From CAVWGP01 sp963754645 (GTDB lineage: Bacteria > Pseudomonadota > Alphaproteobacteria > Bin65): 64,000 nucleotides of DNA. A program made the position numbers and the translations under genes. The stretch lies in assembly GCA_963754645.1 (NCBI GenBank), contig CAVWGP010000001.1, positions 124,001 to 188,000 of the forward strand. Direction: 5' to 3'. Under the pieces are notes generated by a model that did not search any database, had not been told where the DNA came from, and saw nothing but the letters and a program-made list of their open reading frames with translations. Shown piece after piece: positions 62,861 to 64,000 of the stretch (positions within the stretch are counted from its first letter, which is position 1; every line of letters starts with the position of its first letter).

Positions 62861-64000
62861 TCAGGCCGCCTTGGCCGCTTCTTCGGGCTCCATCACGGCG
62901 ACGCCGAGCGGTGGCGCGAGACGGACCGCTTCTTTCGACAGGAACGGGCGGATGATCGACTGCCGGATCGTGGCCAGCGTCCGCTCCCACTTGCTCGGAT
63001 TGTAGACGATCTCGGCGCGGTAGAAGGACGGGCACAGGATCGCCGCATGCGCGACCTCGCCGCACAACCCGCAGCCGACGCAGCCGGTGTTGACATGGGC
63101 GATCGGGTCCTGGCGCAGCGGATCGGGATTGTCCTTCACCGTCAGCGACGGGCAGCCCGAGAGCCGGATGCAGCTATGGTCGCCGGTGCACACATCGTCG
63201 TCGATGCCGAAACGCTCGCGCGTCGCGCGCTTGCCCTCGGCCAATTGCTTGGCGCGCTCGGAGCGCACGCGGCGCTGCTTGGCCAACATGCACTCGCTTT
63301 CGGCGATGATGACCTTCAAGCCTTTCTCGGCCGTGGTCAGCGCTTCCTTGAGCGTGTCGACCATCTTGCTGACACTGTAAGTGCGCACCTTGCGCATCCA
63401 GCGCACGCCGAGCGAACGCACCGTGCCTTCGATCGACATGCGCGATTCGGAGAACTCGCCCTTTTTCGGGCTCGACGGCAGGAACTGCCAGCCGGTCGCC
63501 GAAGTGTAGCCGTTCTTCATCACGACGAGGACCGAGTCGTTCTTGTTGTAGACCGCGCTGGCGACGCCGGTGGTCAAGCCGTTGTGCCAGAACCCGCCAT
63601 CGCCCATCACCGAGATGATGCGCTTGTTGAAATTCGGCCCGACGCCGGTCGAGCTTGCCAGGCCGAGGCCGTAGCCGAGCACGGTCTGGCCGAGATTGAA
63701 CGGCGGCAGGGTCGAAAACGTGTGGCAGCCGATATCGCAACTGATATGCGTCTTGCCCAATTCGCGCTCGACCAGCTTGATCGCGGTGAACACCGGCCGC
63801 TCGGGGCAGCCGGTGCAGAAGGTCGGCGGCCGCGGCGGCACGGGGGCGCCGAGATAGCCCATCGCCTTGGTCTTGAGGCTGCCGATGTGCTGGACGCGGC
63901 CGATCGCCATCGCCGTATCGACGCCGCGCGGCTTCACGCCGTCCATGAACCTGCCGATGCCGGTCTGCACCACGTCGGCGGTGTACTGCCCGGCCATGGG
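62861..64000 (-). CDS. iorA: Indolepyruvate ferredoxin oxidoreductase alpha subunit, C-terminal part
   Basis: The upstream part lies beyond the window; 379 codons are present. Visible: CTGCPERPVFTAI with its Fe-S-like CxGCPxRP motif, the ThDP motif GDGGFWHNGLTTGVAS with VMKNGYTSATGW, and two C-terminal 4Fe-4S patterns (CTGDHSCIRLSGCPSL, NTGCVGCGLCGEVAHAAILCP). This is the IorA hallmark: ThDP-dependent oxidative decarboxylation of indolepyruvate and other arylpyruvates to the CoA thioester. Partner of iorB immediately downstream. Confidence 0.92.
   Translation of the reverse strand, partial: PMAGQYTADVVQTGIGRFMDGVKPRGVDTAMAIGRVQHIGSLKTKAMGYLGAPVPPRPPTFCTGCPERPVFTAIKLVERELGKTHISCDIGCHTFSTLPPFNLGQTVLGYGLGLASSTGVGPNFNKRIISVMGDGGFWHNGLTTGVASAVYNKNDSVLVVMKNGYTSATGWQFLPSSPKKGEFSESRMSIEGTVRSLGVRWMRKVRTYSVSKMVDTLKEALTTAEKGLKVIIAESECMLAKQRRVRSERAKQLAEGKRATRERFGIDDDVCTGDHSCIRLSGCPSLTVKDNPDPLRQDPIAHVNTGCVGCGLCGEVAHAAILCPSFYRAEIVYNPSKWERTLATIRQSIIRPFLSKEAVRLAPPLGVAVMEPEEAAKAA

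Noticed and set aside
1..64000. CRISPR arrays, tRNA, rRNA, insertion sequences, prophage genes
   Set aside because: No regularly spaced repeats, no tRNA-like cloverleaf or rRNA segment, and no transposase or phage structural motif was seen on reading both strands.

Overview
The window is GC-rich, densely coded bacterial DNA. An aroK-aroB-CorC-like block, a BolA protein, TRAP and many ABC solute transporters, and a Zur-type zinc operator all point to an alphaproteobacterium, probably near the Rhodospirillales. That assignment rests on gene content and order only; there is no rRNA or tRNA gene. No gene-free gap exceeds about 300 bp.

Layout. 0-6.8 kb: a secreted protein cut by the window edge, shikimate genes aroK-aroB, a CorC-like membrane protein, a small membrane protein, a DUF2889 protein, a tandem universal stress protein and a TauE/SafE permease. 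6.8-12.6 kb: BolA, a serine hydrolase, an EamA permease and a TRAP transporter (dctM, dctQ, dctP). 12.9-17.0 kb: an operon with an NMT1-type binding protein, an SsnA/TrzN-like amidohydrolase, an ABC ATPase and a permease. 17.2-20.2 kb: divergent uronate isomerase and mannitol-dehydrogenase-family oxidoreductase. 20.3-23 kb: pdxH, a glycine-zipper lipoprotein with a strong terminator, and a YihY protein. 23.2-29 kb: a GldA/ABC-2/GldG/DUF4340 transporter operon. 29-36.4 kb: a beta-hydroxyacid dehydrogenase, a six-cysteine-repeat secreted protein, a VanW-glycosyltransferase fusion, an unusual M19 dipeptidase and a TrpXYZ-type ABC system. 36.4-42.3 kb: a nucleoside-type BMP ABC transporter with two tandem binding-protein paralogues. 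43-45.8 kb: a probable Zur-controlled zinc locus (znuA, zevA, zevB). 45.9-48.6 kb: a periplasmic cyclophilin, a cyclase-family hydrolase and an enolase-superfamily enzyme. 48.7-64 kb: a ThDP enzyme, a PaaK-like CoA ligase, a HIT protein, a reductive-dehalogenase-like Fe-S protein, a repeat protein, a Mo/Fe-S/membrane oxidoreductase resembling PadBCD, a PIN toxin-antitoxin pair, a FlK-like thioesterase, an acyl-CoA synthetase and indolepyruvate:ferredoxin oxidoreductase genes.

The last region could work as an arylpyruvate/arylacetate route: IOR makes arylacetyl-CoA, CoA ligases activate free acids, the Mo enzyme oxidises the alpha carbon, and a ThDP enzyme could handle the 2-oxo acid. This is inference from families and context.

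A striking property is that nine genes are each interrupted, ten times in all, by exactly one surplus nucleotide. After removing one base per site every gene has a family-typical length. This looks like consensus insertion error rather than decay, so I annotate these genes as single CDSs and mark the shift positions.
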